The notes: generated by a model not told the origin, from the sequence alone. A stretch of DNA of 64,000 bases from an uncultured Erythrobacter sp. (GCF_947502395.1 NZ_CANMZM010000003.1:710709-774708), one strand, 5' to 3'. Shown: positions 53,797 to 62,909, counted from the stretch's first letter. Translations and numbers: made by a program.

Positions 53797-54577
53797 CGGT
53801 AAAGCTGTAACCTGCGCCGTAAAGCGTATCGATTGCACCGAAGGTAGGATCCACGCTGCGGAATTTGCGGCGCATACGCTTAATATGGCTGTCTACGGTA
53901 CGGTCGTCGACGAAGACATCGTCAGGGTAAGCGGCATCCATTAACTGGTTTCGGCTTTTGATGACTCCGGGCCGCGCCGCGAGCGCTTCGAGGATCAGAA
54001 ACTCGGTCACGGTGAGGCTGACGGGTTTTTCGTCCCATTTCACGTGATGGCGCGCTGGGTCCATGAACAGCCGGCCGCGATCAATGTTGGCATGCGCGGT
54101 TTCGCTGGTGGAGGTGGTTTGCCCAGCTTCGCGTACAGGATCAGCACGGCGCAAAATTGCGCGGATGCGCGCGGTAAGGAGCCTGAGACTGAAAGGCTTG
54201 GCAATGTAATCGTCCGCGCCAAGCTCAAGGCCGACCTCTTCGTCAGCCTCGTCATCCTTACTGGTGAGGAAGATAACAGGAAGGGCGGAGTTCGCGCGCA
54301 CACGGCGCAGCAATTCAAGGCCATCCATCTTTGGCATTTTTATGTCGAACACCGCCAAGTCAGGCGGGTTATCGAGTAATGCCTTCAAAGCGGTTTCACC
54401 GTCAGAGTAGAGGCGCGTGACAAAGCCCTCGGCCTGAAGAGCAATCGAGACTGTGGTTAGGATATTCCGATCATCATCGACCAGGGCGATTTCGACAGAT
54501 TCGGAGGGCGCGCTTGCTTCGCCCAAGGATAGGCCAGGGGCATCGTTCTGTGTGGTTTCGTGCAGATCGCCTGCCAT
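53789..54577 (-). CDS. chvI: response regulator ChvI
   Basis: 262 residues. Receiver domain [14 protein letters not shown] with phosphoacceptor Asp in [17 protein letters not shown] and Lys in [11 protein letters not shown]; OmpR/PhoB winged helix with [19 protein letters not shown] and [14 protein letters not shown]. The first 28 residues are an extra polar tail. It is divergent from pckA, whose expression ChvI controls in other Alphaproteobacteria. It heads the six-gene cluster. Confidence 0.94.
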   Translation of the reverse strand: MAGDLHETTQNDAPGLSLGEASAPSESVEIALVDDDRNILTTVSIALQAEGFVTRLYSDGETALKALLDNPPDLAVFDIKMPKMDGLELLRRVRANSALPVIFLTSKDDEADEEVGLELGADDYIAKPFSLRLLTARIRAILRRADPVREAGQTTSTSETAHANIDRGRLFMDPARHHVKWDEKPVSLTVTEFLILEALAARPGVIKSRNQLMDAAYPDDVFVDDRTVDSHIKRMRRKFRSVDPTFGAIDTLYGAGYSFTDG

Positions 54578-54974
54578 TCTGGCCCGTCCTTGTTTCGATT
54601 AATTCAGCAAGGGTAGCGCCATGCACCACGAGAAACAATGAAGCTGATTATTCCTTCATGCGCGGACTTCACAAAATATGTGAAGGACGAGGACAGGCCG
54701 AATTTGTCCAGACATCTGCTAGCTTGATCATAGGATTCAGGACTCTCGCGCAGGTGCGAAAAGGCGATGCGAGTGAATGCTGCGATGCAGCGTAGTGATG
54801 GGGGTTTGACGGCGTGAATGTGCGGCTTTATGCGCATCCCCACCATCGGGATCGGGTAAATTCAACGACTCGCCAGCACGGCAAAGTGCTGTCGGGATCT
54901 GCAGCCGGATCACTCGATGCATACGTATGCGTAGCCTAAGCGCAGAATGCGAAGCCGTCTCAGGAGTACCCACG
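54578..54974. other. divergent promoter region of chvI and pckA
   Basis: About 400 bases with no convincing gene between the two divergent genes. It holds a GCTGC-GAT-GCAGC hairpin (about 54777-54789) and a perfect 12-base palindrome GCATACGTATGC at 54919-54930. The likely pckA ribosome site AGGAG precedes TTG 54975. A ChvI or LacI-type (PckR-like) operator could be here; none is certain. Confidence 0.55.
54919..54930. promoter_or_regulatory. 12-bp perfect palindrome before pckA
   Basis: GCATACGTATGC is a perfect palindrome 44 bases before TTG 54975. It includes an ATG (54927) that opens the same reading frame but has no ribosome site. An operator is inferred. Confidence 0.35.
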
Positions 54975-56591
54975 TTGATCCCCCTTGCCCAGCCTCTTAC
55001 CTCACAAGGCATTGAAACCCCTGCAACCATCCACTCTAACCTTGGCACTTCGGCTCTTGTCGAAGCGTCTGTCAGTGCGGGTGAGGGCCATCTTTCGAAG
55101 CATGGCGCATTGGTTGTGAAGACCGGCGCGAAGACCGGACGCAGTGCGAAAGACAAGTTCATCGTTCGCGATGCCACCACTGAGGACACCGTTTGGTGGG
55201 GCAAGGTCAATGCCAGTATGACGCCCGAACACTTTGCCAACCTCAAGGAAGATTTCCTGAGCGCGGTTGCGGGCAAAGAGACGCTCTATGTCGCTGACTT
55301 GTTCGGCGGGTCACAGCCAGAGCACCGCGTCAACGTCCGTGTGATCAATGAGCTTGCCTGGCATAATCTGTTTATCCGCACGATGCTGGTGCGCCCGAGC
55401 GCCGAAGAACTATCGAACTTTGCGCCGGAATACACGATCATCGATCTTCCCAGCTTTAAGGCCGATCCCGCTCGCCACGGCACCAATTCAGAAACTGTGA
55501 TTGCAGTAAACCTCACCGAGAAGCTGATCCTGATCGGCGGCACGCGTTACGCTGGTGAGATGAAGAAGTCGGTTTTCGGCATTCTCAACTATCTGCTGCC
55601 GACCAAAGGCGTGATGCCGATGCACTGTTCGGCCAATATCAGCGCAGATGGCAAGACGGCAGTCTTCTTCGGCCTGTCCGGCACGGGCAAGACCACGCTT
55701 TCAGCGGACGCATCGCGCACGCTGATCGGTGATGATGAGCACGGTTGGTCAGACACGGCGGTCTTTAACTTCGAAGGCGGTTGTTATGCAAAAATGATCC
55801 GCCTCAGCGAAGAGGCAGAGCCCGAGATTTACGCCACAACAAAGATGTTCGGCACCGTGCTCGAAAACGTGGTGATGGATGAACAGACCCGCGAGCTTGA
55901 TTTCGACGACAACACGCTCGCCGAGAACACGCGCGGCGCCTATCCGATCAATTTCATACCTAACACATCAGAGAAGAACCTCGGCCCTGCACCAAGCAAT
56001 GTAGTGATGCTCACTGCCGATGCGTTCGGTGTGCTGCCTCCAATTGCTCGGCTGACACCGGATCAGGCAATGTATCACTTCCTTTCAGGCTACACAGCGA
56101 AAGTTGCTGGCACTGAGATCGGCGTGACCGAACCGGAAGCGACGTTCTCAACCTGTTTTGGCGCGCCCTTTATGCCGCGCCACCCAAGCGTTTACGGCAA
56201 CCTCCTTAAAGAGCGCATCGCCAAGGGCGGCGTTCAGTGCTGGTTGCTCAACACCGGATGGACCGGCGGAAAATATGGCATCGGCAACCGCATGCCGATC
56301 AAGGCGACCCGTGCTCTGCTCAATGCTGCGCTCGATGGCAATCTTGATGGTGTTGAATTCCGTAAAGACCCCAACTTTGGCTTCGACGTGCCAGTTCATG
56401 TACCTGTCCTTGCTGAAGCAGGGATTGATCAGACGATCCTCGATCCGCGTAGTACATGGGCAGACAAAGCCGACTATGATGCGACCGCCGATAGGTTGGT
56501 GCGTCTGTTCATCGACAATTTCGCCGAATTCGAAGCACACGTTGACGAGGGTGTCCGCCAAGCGGCGCCTGCAGGAGTGGTTGCGGCCTAA
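54975..56591 (+). CDS. pckA: phosphoenolpyruvate carboxykinase (ATP)
   Basis: 538 residues from TTG 54975, chosen because TCAGGAG lies 8 bases before it and because the length fits the family (about 540); ATG 54927 has no ribosome site. PckA makes phosphoenolpyruvate from oxaloacetate, the first step of gluconeogenesis. [15 protein letters not shown] is the P-loop, GDDEHGWSD the kinase-2 Asp motif, and [10 protein letters not shown] the metal/PEP region. A strong terminator follows. Divergent from chvI. Confidence 0.96.
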   Translation: MIPLAQPLTSQGIETPATIHSNLGTSALVEASVSAGEGHLSKHGALVVKTGAKTGRSAKDKFIVRDATTEDTVWWGKVNASMTPEHFANLKEDFLSAVAGKETLYVADLFGGSQPEHRVNVRVINELAWHNLFIRTMLVRPSAEELSNFAPEYTIIDLPSFKADPARHGTNSETVIAVNLTEKLILIGGTRYAGEMKKSVFGILNYLLPTKGVMPMHCSANISADGKTAVFFGLSGTGKTTLSADASRTLIGDDEHGWSDTAVFNFEGGCYAKMIRLSEEAEPEIYATTKMFGTVLENVVMDEQTRELDFDDNTLAENTRGAYPINFIPNTSEKNLGPAPSNVVMLTADAFGVLPPIARLTPDQAMYHFLSGYTAKVAGTEIGVTEPEATFSTCFGAPFMPRHPSVYGNLLKERIAKGGVQCWLLNTGWTGGKYGIGNRMPIKATRALLNAALDGNLDGVEFRKDPNFGFDVPVHVPVLAEAGIDQTILDPRSTWADKADYDATADRLVRLFIDNFAEFEAHVDEGVRQAAPAGVVAA

Positions 56592-56622
56592 ACCATATAC
56601 CAGTTTCCGAGCTGGAGAGGGG

Positions 56623-56674
56623 AGCCCCGCTTGGTGCGCTTGTAACAAGGTGCATCAAGCGGGGCTTTTGCTTT
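56623..56674 (+). terminator. pckA terminator
   Basis: AGCCCCGCTTG (56623-56633) pairs perfectly with CAAGCGGGGCT (56656-56666), followed by TTTGCTTTG. An 11-bp perfect stem 31 bases after the pckA stop. Confidence 0.88.
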
Positions 56675-56728
56675 GTTTTGGCAAGCCTTTGAGGCACACT
56701 CTCGTCAACGATTCGATACGGGAGAAGA

Positions 56729-57094
56729 ATGATGAGCATGCTGGACGGACTTTTGAAGCAGGTGGCCGGTTCGCCTGACACCGTTGCGAGCCTTGCTGAG
56801 CAGGTTGGCCTCGACCAAGGCATGGTTGAAAAAGCCGTCGCCGCTCTTGGCGCTTCTCACCCGGAAGAAGGCGATACGGTTGAGCTTGCTGCGCAGAAAA
56901 CTGGACTCGATGCTGGGGCGCTTTCTGGTATCGTCTCGCAATTGGGCGGTGAAGGAGCGCTTGGTGATCTTGCCGAGAAACTTGGCGGCGATTCCAATCT
57001 TTCCGGCATCATGGGAATGCTCGATCGCGATGGCGACGGGAATCCGCTGGATGACATTGCTGACATCGCCAGCGGCCTGTTCGGCAAAAAATAA
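56729..57094 (+). CDS. DUF937-like protein
   Basis: 121 residues (ATG 56729 or the next ATG 56732). It has SLAEQVGLDQGMVEKAVAAL near the N-terminus and ELAAQKTGLDAGALSGIVSQL next, helix pairs of the DUF937 type. The C-terminus has an EF-hand-like loop DRDGDGNPLDDI, so calcium binding is possible. GGAGAAGA precedes the start. A second DUF937-type gene follows by 27 bases. Confidence 0.8.
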   Translation: MMSMLDGLLKQVAGSPDTVASLAEQVGLDQGMVEKAVAALGASHPEEGDTVELAAQKTGLDAGALSGIVSQLGGEGALGDLAEKLGGDSNLSGIMGMLDRDGDGNPLDDIADIASGLFGKK

Positions 57095-57121
57095 GACCAA
57101 AAGCGAGAGAGGGGAAAGCCG

Positions 57122-57661
57122 ATGAGCCTCGCAGCCATGCTTCAACAAACGGGTGCCATTTCTTCTATGGCGCGCGAACTGGGTGTCGATGAGGGAACTG
57201 CCAAGACGGCTGCAGGTGCGCTCTTGCCAGCGATTGTGGCAGGCATGGGGCGCAGCGCCACTGGTGGAACCTCGACGCCTGACCCGCTTGGCGGACTCGG
57301 CAGTCTCGCTGGAGCAATCCTGGGCGGAGGCGGCGGCCAAAGTGCGGCTGGTGGCGGTCTTGGCGGCTTGATCGGCGGCGGATTGCTAGACGCGGTGCTT
57401 GGCTCAAGCCCAACACCGACTCAGCCCGGCAATGATATTCTCGGCAACATCTTTGGCAGCAAAGATGTGAGCCGCTCGGTCGCCGGCGAAGTTGCTGGGA
57501 TGACCGGACTTGACGAGGGCATGCTCAAGAAGATGCTGCCCATTTTGGCGATGGCGGTGGCTGGCTACATGGCTAAGGAGGCTGGCAACACCGCATCGCA
57601 CGGCGCAGGCGGTCTCGGCGGTATTCTTGGCTCAATCGTCGGTGGAATGATGAGCCGCTGA
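57122..57661 (+). CDS. DUF937 family protein
   Basis: 179 residues. LAAMLQQTGAISSMARELGVDEGTAKTAAGALLPAIVAGMGR matches the DUF937 N-terminal part; the middle is a long glycine-rich low-complexity stretch (about 50-100), and SVAGEVAGMTGLDEGMLKKMLPILAMAVAGYMAKEA closes it. Function unknown. It is paired with the preceding smaller relative. Confidence 0.82.
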   Translation: MSLAAMLQQTGAISSMARELGVDEGTAKTAAGALLPAIVAGMGRSATGGTSTPDPLGGLGSLAGAILGGGGGQSAAGGGLGGLIGGGLLDAVLGSSPTPTQPGNDILGNIFGSKDVSRSVAGEVAGMTGLDEGMLKKMLPILAMAVAGYMAKEAGNTASHGAGGLGGILGSIVGGMMSR

Positions 57662-57673
57662 GCGACTGCTAGA

Positions 57674-57695
57674 GGGCTGCGCTTTACCGCAGCCC
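57674..57695. terminator. hairpin between DUF937 gene and flavoprotein gene
   Basis: GGGCTGCG (57674-57681) pairs with CGCAGCCC (57688-57695) with a 6-base loop. It overlaps the end of the convergent flavoprotein gene. No T run; it may serve both directions. Confidence 0.5.
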
Positions 57696-59297
57696 GTCGA
57701 GATAAGACCAGATACGACTCACCACGACTGACCCTTCGCCTACGGCGCTGGCCACGCGTTTGACCGAGCCTGAGCGGACATCGCCTACTGCGAAGATACC
57801 GTCTGTCCCGGTCTCAAATGGGCTTTGCCTGCCCGCATCGGCTCCGGTGATGACGAACCCCTTTTCATCGGTATCGACGAGGCCACCCAGCCATTCGGTG
57901 TTGGGAGCAGCGCCGATCATGATGAAGAGCGCGCGGGTATCGATCTGACGTTCGCCCTCTGGCGATGTGAACGTCACACCTTCAAGCCAATCGCCCCCGT
58001 GCAGCGCAGTGACGGTGGTCTGATAGTGAATGGTCACCCGAGGGTCGGCTTCGAGGCGTTCGGAAAGATAACTCGACATGGAGGCTGCAAGGCTTCCAGA
58101 GCGCACCACCAGATGCACATGTGCAGCCGTGCGACTCAGATACATTGCTGCCTGCCCGGCCGAATTGCCACCACCGATTACCACTGCCTCGGTCTTAGAA
58201 CAAAAGCGCGCCTCCATTTCTGTTGCTGAATAGAACACGCCTGCACCTTCGAGCTGTTCAAGTCGATCAAGCGGCAACCTGCGGTATTGGACCCCGGTGC
58301 TAACCAGGATCGACTTCGCGCAGATTTCATCTCCATCATCCAGCGTTGCGCAAAAGCCGCCATCCTCGCGTTGCGCAAGCCCGACGACACGGCGCGGCAT
58401 CACAAAGCGTGTGCCGAATTTCATCGCCTGAATTTGCCCGCGCCATGTGAGATCTGTGCCGCTGATCCCTGTCGGAAAGCCCATGTAATTCTCGATCCGG
58501 CTAGATGTGCCCGCTTGTCCGCCGACCGCCGTGTCTTCGATCACCAGAGCATCAAGCCCCTCGCTGCCGGCATAGACTGCCGCTGCAACCCCTGCGGGCC
58601 CTCCTCCGACAATCAACAAGTCGAAATCGCGTTGGGCACAGATGTCGAGGTCCAGGCCCAAGAATTGCGCCACCTTGCGCGGAGTGGGATCTTCCAGCTT
58701 GGTGTCGGTCCCGACGATTACGCCCGGCTCGTGATCCAGAATATTGCAAGCCGCCAGCGTTTCGCTGTCACCATTTTCCATGTCATAGCTGGAGAACGGG
58801 ATGCGGTTGCGTGACAGAAAGCGTTCCACCTCCTGCACCTTGGCATCGCGATCCGCGCCAATCACTTTGACCGATCCGTTTGAGAGCTCGAACTGCCTGC
58901 GTCGCCGAGCCGCGTAAACCGTCAAGATGTGATCGGAAAGCTCAGGAACACGGCTCATCAGCTCAAGCATTTCCTCGCGCGGTGCCTCGATTACTCGCGT
59001 ATCGCAGGTCGCCCGCATCCTGAGGTAGTGTGTGCCTCGGTTGAGGAATGCGATCTCACCCATAAATTGGGTGGGGCCCAGCGATGCGTCCAGCAAACGT
59101 TTCCCCGTATACTGATCCACCACCTCAATCTCTCCGTCGAGGACATAGACGAATGTGTCCATCCGATCGCCAATATCGGCAACGATAGTTCCAGCCGGAT
59201 AGGTTTTTTCTTCTCCGAACTCGCAGATCGCAGCGACATGAGAATCGGCGAGTGGCACTCTCCGCATCGTTTCAAGGTCATTACCCAAGTGTTCCAT
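57684..59297 (-). CDS. cNMP-binding domain fused to thioredoxin-reductase-like flavoprotein
   Basis: 537 residues. Residues about 15-135 form a cyclic-nucleotide-binding barrel (GEIEVVDQYTGKRLLDAS, FMGEIAFLNRGTHYLRM). A short thioredoxin-like segment (about 140-215) follows, then the FAD fold (LLIVGGGPAGVAAAVYAG), GGQAGTSSRIENYMGFP, and NAD fold (AVVIGGGNSAGQAAMYLS). Where thioredoxin reductases have the redox CxxC, this has YSATEMEARFC, so it is not a classic reductase. It likely reduces a quinone or another protein under cyclic-nucleotide or ligand control; unknown. Confidence 0.9.
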   Translation of the reverse strand: MEHLGNDLETMRRVPLADSHVAAICEFGEEKTYPAGTIVADIGDRMDTFVYVLDGEIEVVDQYTGKRLLDASLGPTQFMGEIAFLNRGTHYLRMRATCDTRVIEAPREEMLELMSRVPELSDHILTVYAARRRRQFELSNGSVKVIGADRDAKVQEVERFLSRNRIPFSSYDMENGDSETLAACNILDHEPGVIVGTDTKLEDPTPRKVAQFLGLDLDICAQRDFDLLIVGGGPAGVAAAVYAGSEGLDALVIEDTAVGGQAGTSSRIENYMGFPTGISGTDLTWRGQIQAMKFGTRFVMPRRVVGLAQREDGGFCATLDDGDEICAKSILVSTGVQYRRLPLDRLEQLEGAGVFYSATEMEARFCSKTEAVVIGGGNSAGQAAMYLSRTAAHVHLVVRSGSLAASMSSYLSERLEADPRVTIHYQTTVTALHGGDWLEGVTFTSPEGERQIDTRALFIMIGAAPNTEWLGGLVDTDEKGFVITGADAGRQSPFETGTDGIFAVGDVRSGSVKRVASAVGEGSVVVSRIWSYLDGLR

Positions 59298-59377
59298 TGC
59301 GAGCGCCTCCTGATTGCTGTCGCGGAACTACATAGGAATTAGGTTTAGTAAAATCAGGGGTGAGGACGGTGACCGAC

Positions 59378-59418
59378 AAAAAGAAACGCCGCCGAACCCT
59401 TGCATTGGTGCGGCGGCG
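59378..59418 (-). terminator. terminator of the DUF3597 gene
   Basis: On the minus strand CGCCGCCG (59411-59418) pairs with CGGCGGCG (59387-59394) and is followed by TTTCTTTTT. It lies 63 bases after the DUF3597 stop. Confidence 0.75.
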
Positions 59419-59480
59419 CTTTGGATATTCTGCCTATCCCCCGCTGCCCCCGTGAACTGGCGCGGCATTGGGCGAATGGA

Positions 59481-59849
59481 TTAGTCTTTAAGATGTGGAG
59501 GAACGATGCCGCCCGCTGCAGCCATTTGCTCGATCACCGCTTTGTGCAATGCAATGTTGTCTTCAGCGGTACCAGAGTAGTCATCATTCCCCAGTTCAAT
59601 CGCGAGCGCTTTGCGATTTGCATAGCTCGGATCAATCCGAACCAGCTTCATCAGATCGACAATCGAAGTCTGCCAATTGAGATCGTCAGAACCCGGAATG
59701 GCCGCGATCCGGGTTTCTACCACATCGGTGGTGATGGCTGCGCGTTCCTTCTTGGCGGGCGCTGCTGCAGGAGCTGCCGCAGCTGTTTTGGTCTCTTCCT
59801 CTTCGTCAGAACCGAAAATCGCGTTAGAAATTGAACTGAAAATACCCAT
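59481..59849 (-). CDS. DUF3597 family protein
   Basis: 122 residues from ATG 59849, chosen for AAGGAGGG before it; the longer frame adds 21 residues without a ribosome site. MGIFSSISNAIFGSDEEEE starts it, an alanine-rich linker follows, and the DUF3597 domain has LNWQTSIVDLMKLVRIDPSYANRKALAIELG and IALHKAVIEQMAAAGG. The domain is LysM-adjacent in other proteins; function unknown. Confidence 0.88.
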   Translation of the reverse strand: MGIFSSISNAIFGSDEEEETKTAAAAPAAAPAKKERAAITTDVVETRIAAIPGSDDLNWQTSIVDLMKLVRIDPSYANRKALAIELGNDDYSGTAEDNIALHKAVIEQMAAAGGIVPPHLKD

Positions 59850-59948
59850 GAATCCCTCCTTGAACCTTGCGCATAGGAAGCTAGCCGTCCAATCCCTCCT
59901 TTGCCAGCGCAATTACAACATGTGACATAAGGGCGGATTTAGTCAGCG

Positions 59949-60161
59949 ATGACCGATTTGGTGTTCTCGATAGTGATGCTCGCCGCGATCCTCTTGCTTG
60001 TCGGTGCCTTTCTGTATTGGCGACGGACGGGTGAGGTGAAGCAGCCTGCTCTCATGGTGATTTTGGCGCTTATTGCGATCAGCAATGTTCTCATCTGGAC
60101 GATCCCTACGCCTGAAGGGACGGCGCCCGTCGACTTGGTTGAAGGGGCCGGAGCGGATTAG
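59949..60161 (+). CDS. small two-helix membrane protein
   Basis: 70 residues with two membrane helices (FSIVMLAAILLLVGAFLYW and LMVILALIAISNVLIWTI) and a short positively charged turn. It resembles small uncharacterised Sphingomonadales membrane proteins. ATG 59949 is 99 bases from the divergent DUF3597 start. Confidence 0.7.
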   Translation: MTDLVFSIVMLAAILLLVGAFLYWRRTGEVKQPALMVILALIAISNVLIWTIPTPEGTAPVDLVEGAGAD

Positions 60162-60185
60162 TACCCCGGCCGCCAACTTTGCGTC

Positions 60186-60863
60186 TTAGTCAGGGATGGT
60201 CCAGTTGACCGAGCTGGAGAAGGTTCCTGCTGTCGCTTCGCCATCTGAGCCCTTGGCGGGATTGAACACGGCTCGCTCTTGAATGAGGTTGCAGGTTGCA
60301 CGGTCTAGCTCGGTATGACCGGTCGAGCCTGTGATGGTGCAGCTGCTCACTTTTCCTCTGGCGTCGACCTCCAGAGTGAACCGCGCCGTGCCGGTCAATT
60401 CGCGCCTGATCCAGCTGCTGCGATAATCGGAGGTCATGATCCAATTGCCAGGATTGCCTCGCGGGCTGGCTCTGACAGGGTCGAGCATCGGTTCGATCGG
60501 CGGAAGGACAAAGTCCGCGATCCCTGTGCCAAGAGTGGTTCCGGTGTCGATGCCATCGAAAGTGCCTATGGGCCCGCTTGACCCCAGCTCAAACTCCAAG
60601 TCACTTTCCGGTCGTGTACTGGTAAACTCCGGTTCACGCTTGCTCTGAGTATTCGCGGGGGAGGGGGGGAGATCCGACTCGACTATCTCTGGGGTAATGA
60701 CGACATCAGGAATGTCGGTTGCTTCTGGATTTGGGACGGGTGGGACGATGACTTGTTTCACTGCGAGTCCCAATACGAGGATCGCACCGAAGGTTGCGGG
60801 GACGCCCATTGCGCCAAGTGCGGCGAGGGGGTTGGGGCGCCTTGCGGTGGTCGCGTAACTCAT
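60186..60863 (-). CDS. TonB-family energy transducer
   Basis: 225 residues from ATG 60863, chosen for GAGAGGAGAAAG before it. One N-terminal membrane helix (FGAILVLGLAVKQVIV), a proline-rich periplasmic linker (about 45-130) and a C-terminal TonB domain (GTARFTLEVDARGKVSSCTITGSTG, ERAVFNPAKG). It transmits energy from the proton-motive force to outer-membrane receptors. ExbB/ExbD are not in the window. A Fur-like dyad precedes it. Confidence 0.88.
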   Translation of the reverse strand: MSYATTARRPNPLAALGAMGVPATFGAILVLGLAVKQVIVPPVPNPEATDIPDVVITPEIVESDLPPSPANTQSKREPEFTSTRPESDLEFELGSSGPIGTFDGIDTGTTLGTGIADFVLPPIEPMLDPVRASPRGNPGNWIMTSDYRSSWIRRELTGTARFTLEVDARGKVSSCTITGSTGHTELDRATCNLIQERAVFNPAKGSDGEATAGTFSSSVNWTIPD

Positions 60864-60908
60864 GAACTTTCTCCTCTCATGATTTGCGATGAGTGGAGGC
60901 TGATAGGA

Positions 60909-60933
60909 GTTATTGCGAGTGACAAGCAATAAC
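60909..60933. promoter_or_regulatory. Fur-like dyad before the TonB gene
   Basis: GTTATTGC (60909-60916) and GCAATAAC (60926-60933) are a perfect 8-bp inverted repeat 46 bases before the TonB start. The inner 19 bases share 13 with the dyad before the first cysteine desulfurase. Fur is inferred. Confidence 0.4.
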
Positions 60934-61034
60934 GAGTTGCAAAGCGCGACCCATCGCACGATGCAACCCGTTGCAATCAAATACTAAATTGCGAATTGCC
61001 GGGTGGCCACGCAGACGTAAACCACCGAACTAAC

Positions 61035-61691
61035 TCACTTAATCGGACAATCCGGCGACAGGCGGAAATTGAGATAATTGTCCACGCTGCCCATCATCTC
61101 TTCGATTTCATTCTCAAAGAAATGGTTTGCGCGTGGGATCTCATCGTGATGGATCGTGATGTGTTTTTGTGTGCGCAGTTTGTCGACGAGCTTTTGGACA
61201 GCGCTCGGCTGGACCACTGTGTCGGCCGCCCCTTGCACAAAGATGCCCGAGGCGGGGCATGGTGCAAGGAAGCTAAAGTCGTACATATTGGCCGGCGGCG
61301 CGACGGAGATAAACCCGCGCACTTCTGGGCGACGCATCAAAAGCTGCATGCCGATCAGAGCGCCGAAGGAATACCCCGCGACCCAGGTTTGCTGCGCCTC
61401 GGGATGGATCGATTGGACCCAATCAAGCGCGCTTGCCGCATCGGAAAGCTCGCCTATGCCATTATCGAACGACCCTTGGCTGCGGCCCACACCGCGAAAG
61501 TTGAAGCGCAGGGTTGCAAAGCCGCGATCGGTGAAGGTCTTGTAAAGCCGTTGAACAATCCGGTCATTCATCGTGCCGCCGCCTTCTGGGTGGGGATGAA
61601 GGATCATCGCGACAGGAGCACGGGGACGAGGTGGCGGCGAAAAACGCCCTTCGAGACGGCCCTCGGGGCCGGGAAAGATGACGGATGGCAT
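61035..61691 (-). CDS. alpha/beta hydrolase
   Basis: 218 residues from ATG 61691 (AAAGGG before it). HPHPEGGGTMNDRIVQRL and FRGVGRSQGSFDNGIGELSDAASALDWV are conserved in this family; the nucleophile serine is in GYSFGALIGMQLL, the late His in EIPRANHFF. Similar proteins often accompany SUF genes in Alphaproteobacteria and are annotated as hydrolases of unknown substrate. It is divergent from the desulfurase pair. Confidence 0.88.
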   Translation of the reverse strand: MPSVIFPGPEGRLEGRFSPPPRPRAPVAMILHPHPEGGGTMNDRIVQRLYKTFTDRGFATLRFNFRGVGRSQGSFDNGIGELSDAASALDWVQSIHPEAQQTWVAGYSFGALIGMQLLMRRPEVRGFISVAPPANMYDFSFLAPCPASGIFVQGAADTVVQPSAVQKLVDKLRTQKHITIHHDEIPRANHFFENEIEEMMGSVDNYLNFRLSPDCPIK

Positions 61692-61783
61692 CAAATACCC
61701 TTTATGAAATGAGTTGCGCTGTAGCACCGGCTGGTGCCAGCGGTTGTCGGCTCTATATAGGCACTTAACGCAATGTGCAAATT

Positions 61784-61802
61784 ATTGAGAATTATTCGCA
61801 AT
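61784..61802. promoter_or_regulatory. Fur-like 19-bp dyad before the desulfurase operon
   Basis: ATTGAGAATTATTCGCAAT is a near-perfect dyad (ATTGnGAATnATTCnCAAT) with the 7-1-7 form of a Fur box. It lies 11 bases before the TTG start of the first desulfurase and between two divergent genes. Confidence 0.6.
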
Positions 61803-61813
61803 AAGGGTGATGA

Positions 61814-62803
61814 TTGACCAACCGAGTGTATCTTGATCACGCTGCGACATCGCCGCTTCGCCCCGAGGCGAGGGCAGCGATGGACGAGGGCCTTGCGCTA
61901 TGGTCAAACCCTTCAAGCCCGCATGCTGAAGGGCGCAAGGCCAAGCAGATGCTCGAAGATGCGCGGGCTCGGATCAAAGCATCGCTCGACTGGGACGGTG
62001 AAGTGATCTTCACCAGTGGTGCAAGCGAGGCCCTATGGATCGCTCTCAATCGTGCAAAGGCCACGCGCCGAATTGTCAGCGCCGTAGAGCATGACGCAGT
62101 GTTTCGCGCGGCGCCTGATGCGAAGATATCCAAGGACGAAAGCGTGTTTGACACGGATACGCTCCTGGCGGTGCAGCATGTCAATTCCGAGGCCGGTGTC
62201 ATCAACCCAGTCTCCGCAATGCGCGAGACGCTCAAATCAACAGGAGCGATTCTACTCTCAGACTGCGCGCAATCGGCGGGCAAGCTGACCCTGCCGGACG
62301 CGGACTTGCTGGTGGTTTCGGCTCACAAGCTGGGCGGTCCGATCGGGATTGGCGCGCTGCTGGTGCGTGATTTCAACCTGATCGAACCGATGGGAGGGCA
62401 CGAGCGCGGATACCGCCAGGGGACCGAGAATATGCCAGCTGCGCTCGGCTTTGCGAGCGCGCTTGAGGCGGGTGAATGGACGACCACAGCGGAAGAGCGG
62501 GCAAACTTCGCCAAAGAATTGGGCGATGACCTTCTCACCTTTGGCGATCAGACCGATTACATCTTCGCGCTCGCCCACCCTTCGATCAGCGCGCAAGCTC
62601 TGTTGATCCGGCTCGATGGACAAGGGATTGCAGTCTCTGCCGGAAGCGCGTGTTCTTCGGGCACGCTCAAGAAGAGCCGGGTGCTTGATGCCTTTGGCGT
62701 GAGCGATGTGGTGGCAGCGCGCACAATCCGGGTTAGTCTTGGGTGGAATACGACCACGGCAGAACTCGACCGATTCTTGGAGGCATGGAAATCACTCGCC
62801 TGA
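61814..62803 (+). CDS. cysteine desulfurase (NifS/IscS class), first copy
   Basis: 329 residues from TTG 61814 (AAGGGTGATGA before it), short for the class (about 390). LDHAATSPLRPEARAAMD starts the fold, the PLP lysine is in VVSAHKLGGPIG, and the catalytic cysteine is in SAGSACSSGTLKKS. It takes sulfur from cysteine for Fe-S clusters. Immediately followed by a second copy; Fur-like control is inferred. Confidence 0.92.
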   Translation: MTNRVYLDHAATSPLRPEARAAMDEGLALWSNPSSPHAEGRKAKQMLEDARARIKASLDWDGEVIFTSGASEALWIALNRAKATRRIVSAVEHDAVFRAAPDAKISKDESVFDTDTLLAVQHVNSEAGVINPVSAMRETLKSTGAILLSDCAQSAGKLTLPDADLLVVSAHKLGGPIGIGALLVRDFNLIEPMGGHERGYRQGTENMPAALGFASALEAGEWTTTAEERANFAKELGDDLLTFGDQTDYIFALAHPSISAQALLIRLDGQGIAVSAGSACSSGTLKKSRVLDAFGVSDVVAARTIRVSLGWNTTTAELDRFLEAWKSLA

Positions 62804-62806
62804 TTT

Positions 62807-62891
62807 GTCACTGCGAGGAGCCGCAGGCGACGCGGCAATCCAGCCTAGCAGGGTGCGGCGCTCTGGATTGCTTAGCTTTGCTCGCAATGAC
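62807..62891. repeat. palindromic extragenic repeat (GTCAxTGCGAG...CAATCCAG type)
   Basis: TCACTGCGAGGAGC, GGCAATCCAG, a 19-base spacer, CTGGATTGC and GCTCGCAATGAC form a long inverted repeat (62807-62891) between the two desulfurase genes. This repeat is widespread in Sphingomonadales and other Proteobacteria. Confidence 0.8.
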
Positions 62892-62909
62892 GCATATAAT
62901 GGTAGTTCA

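Noticed and set aside
54927..54974. Start of pckA at ATG 54927
   Set aside because: No ribosome site; AGGAG and the family length favour TTG 54975.
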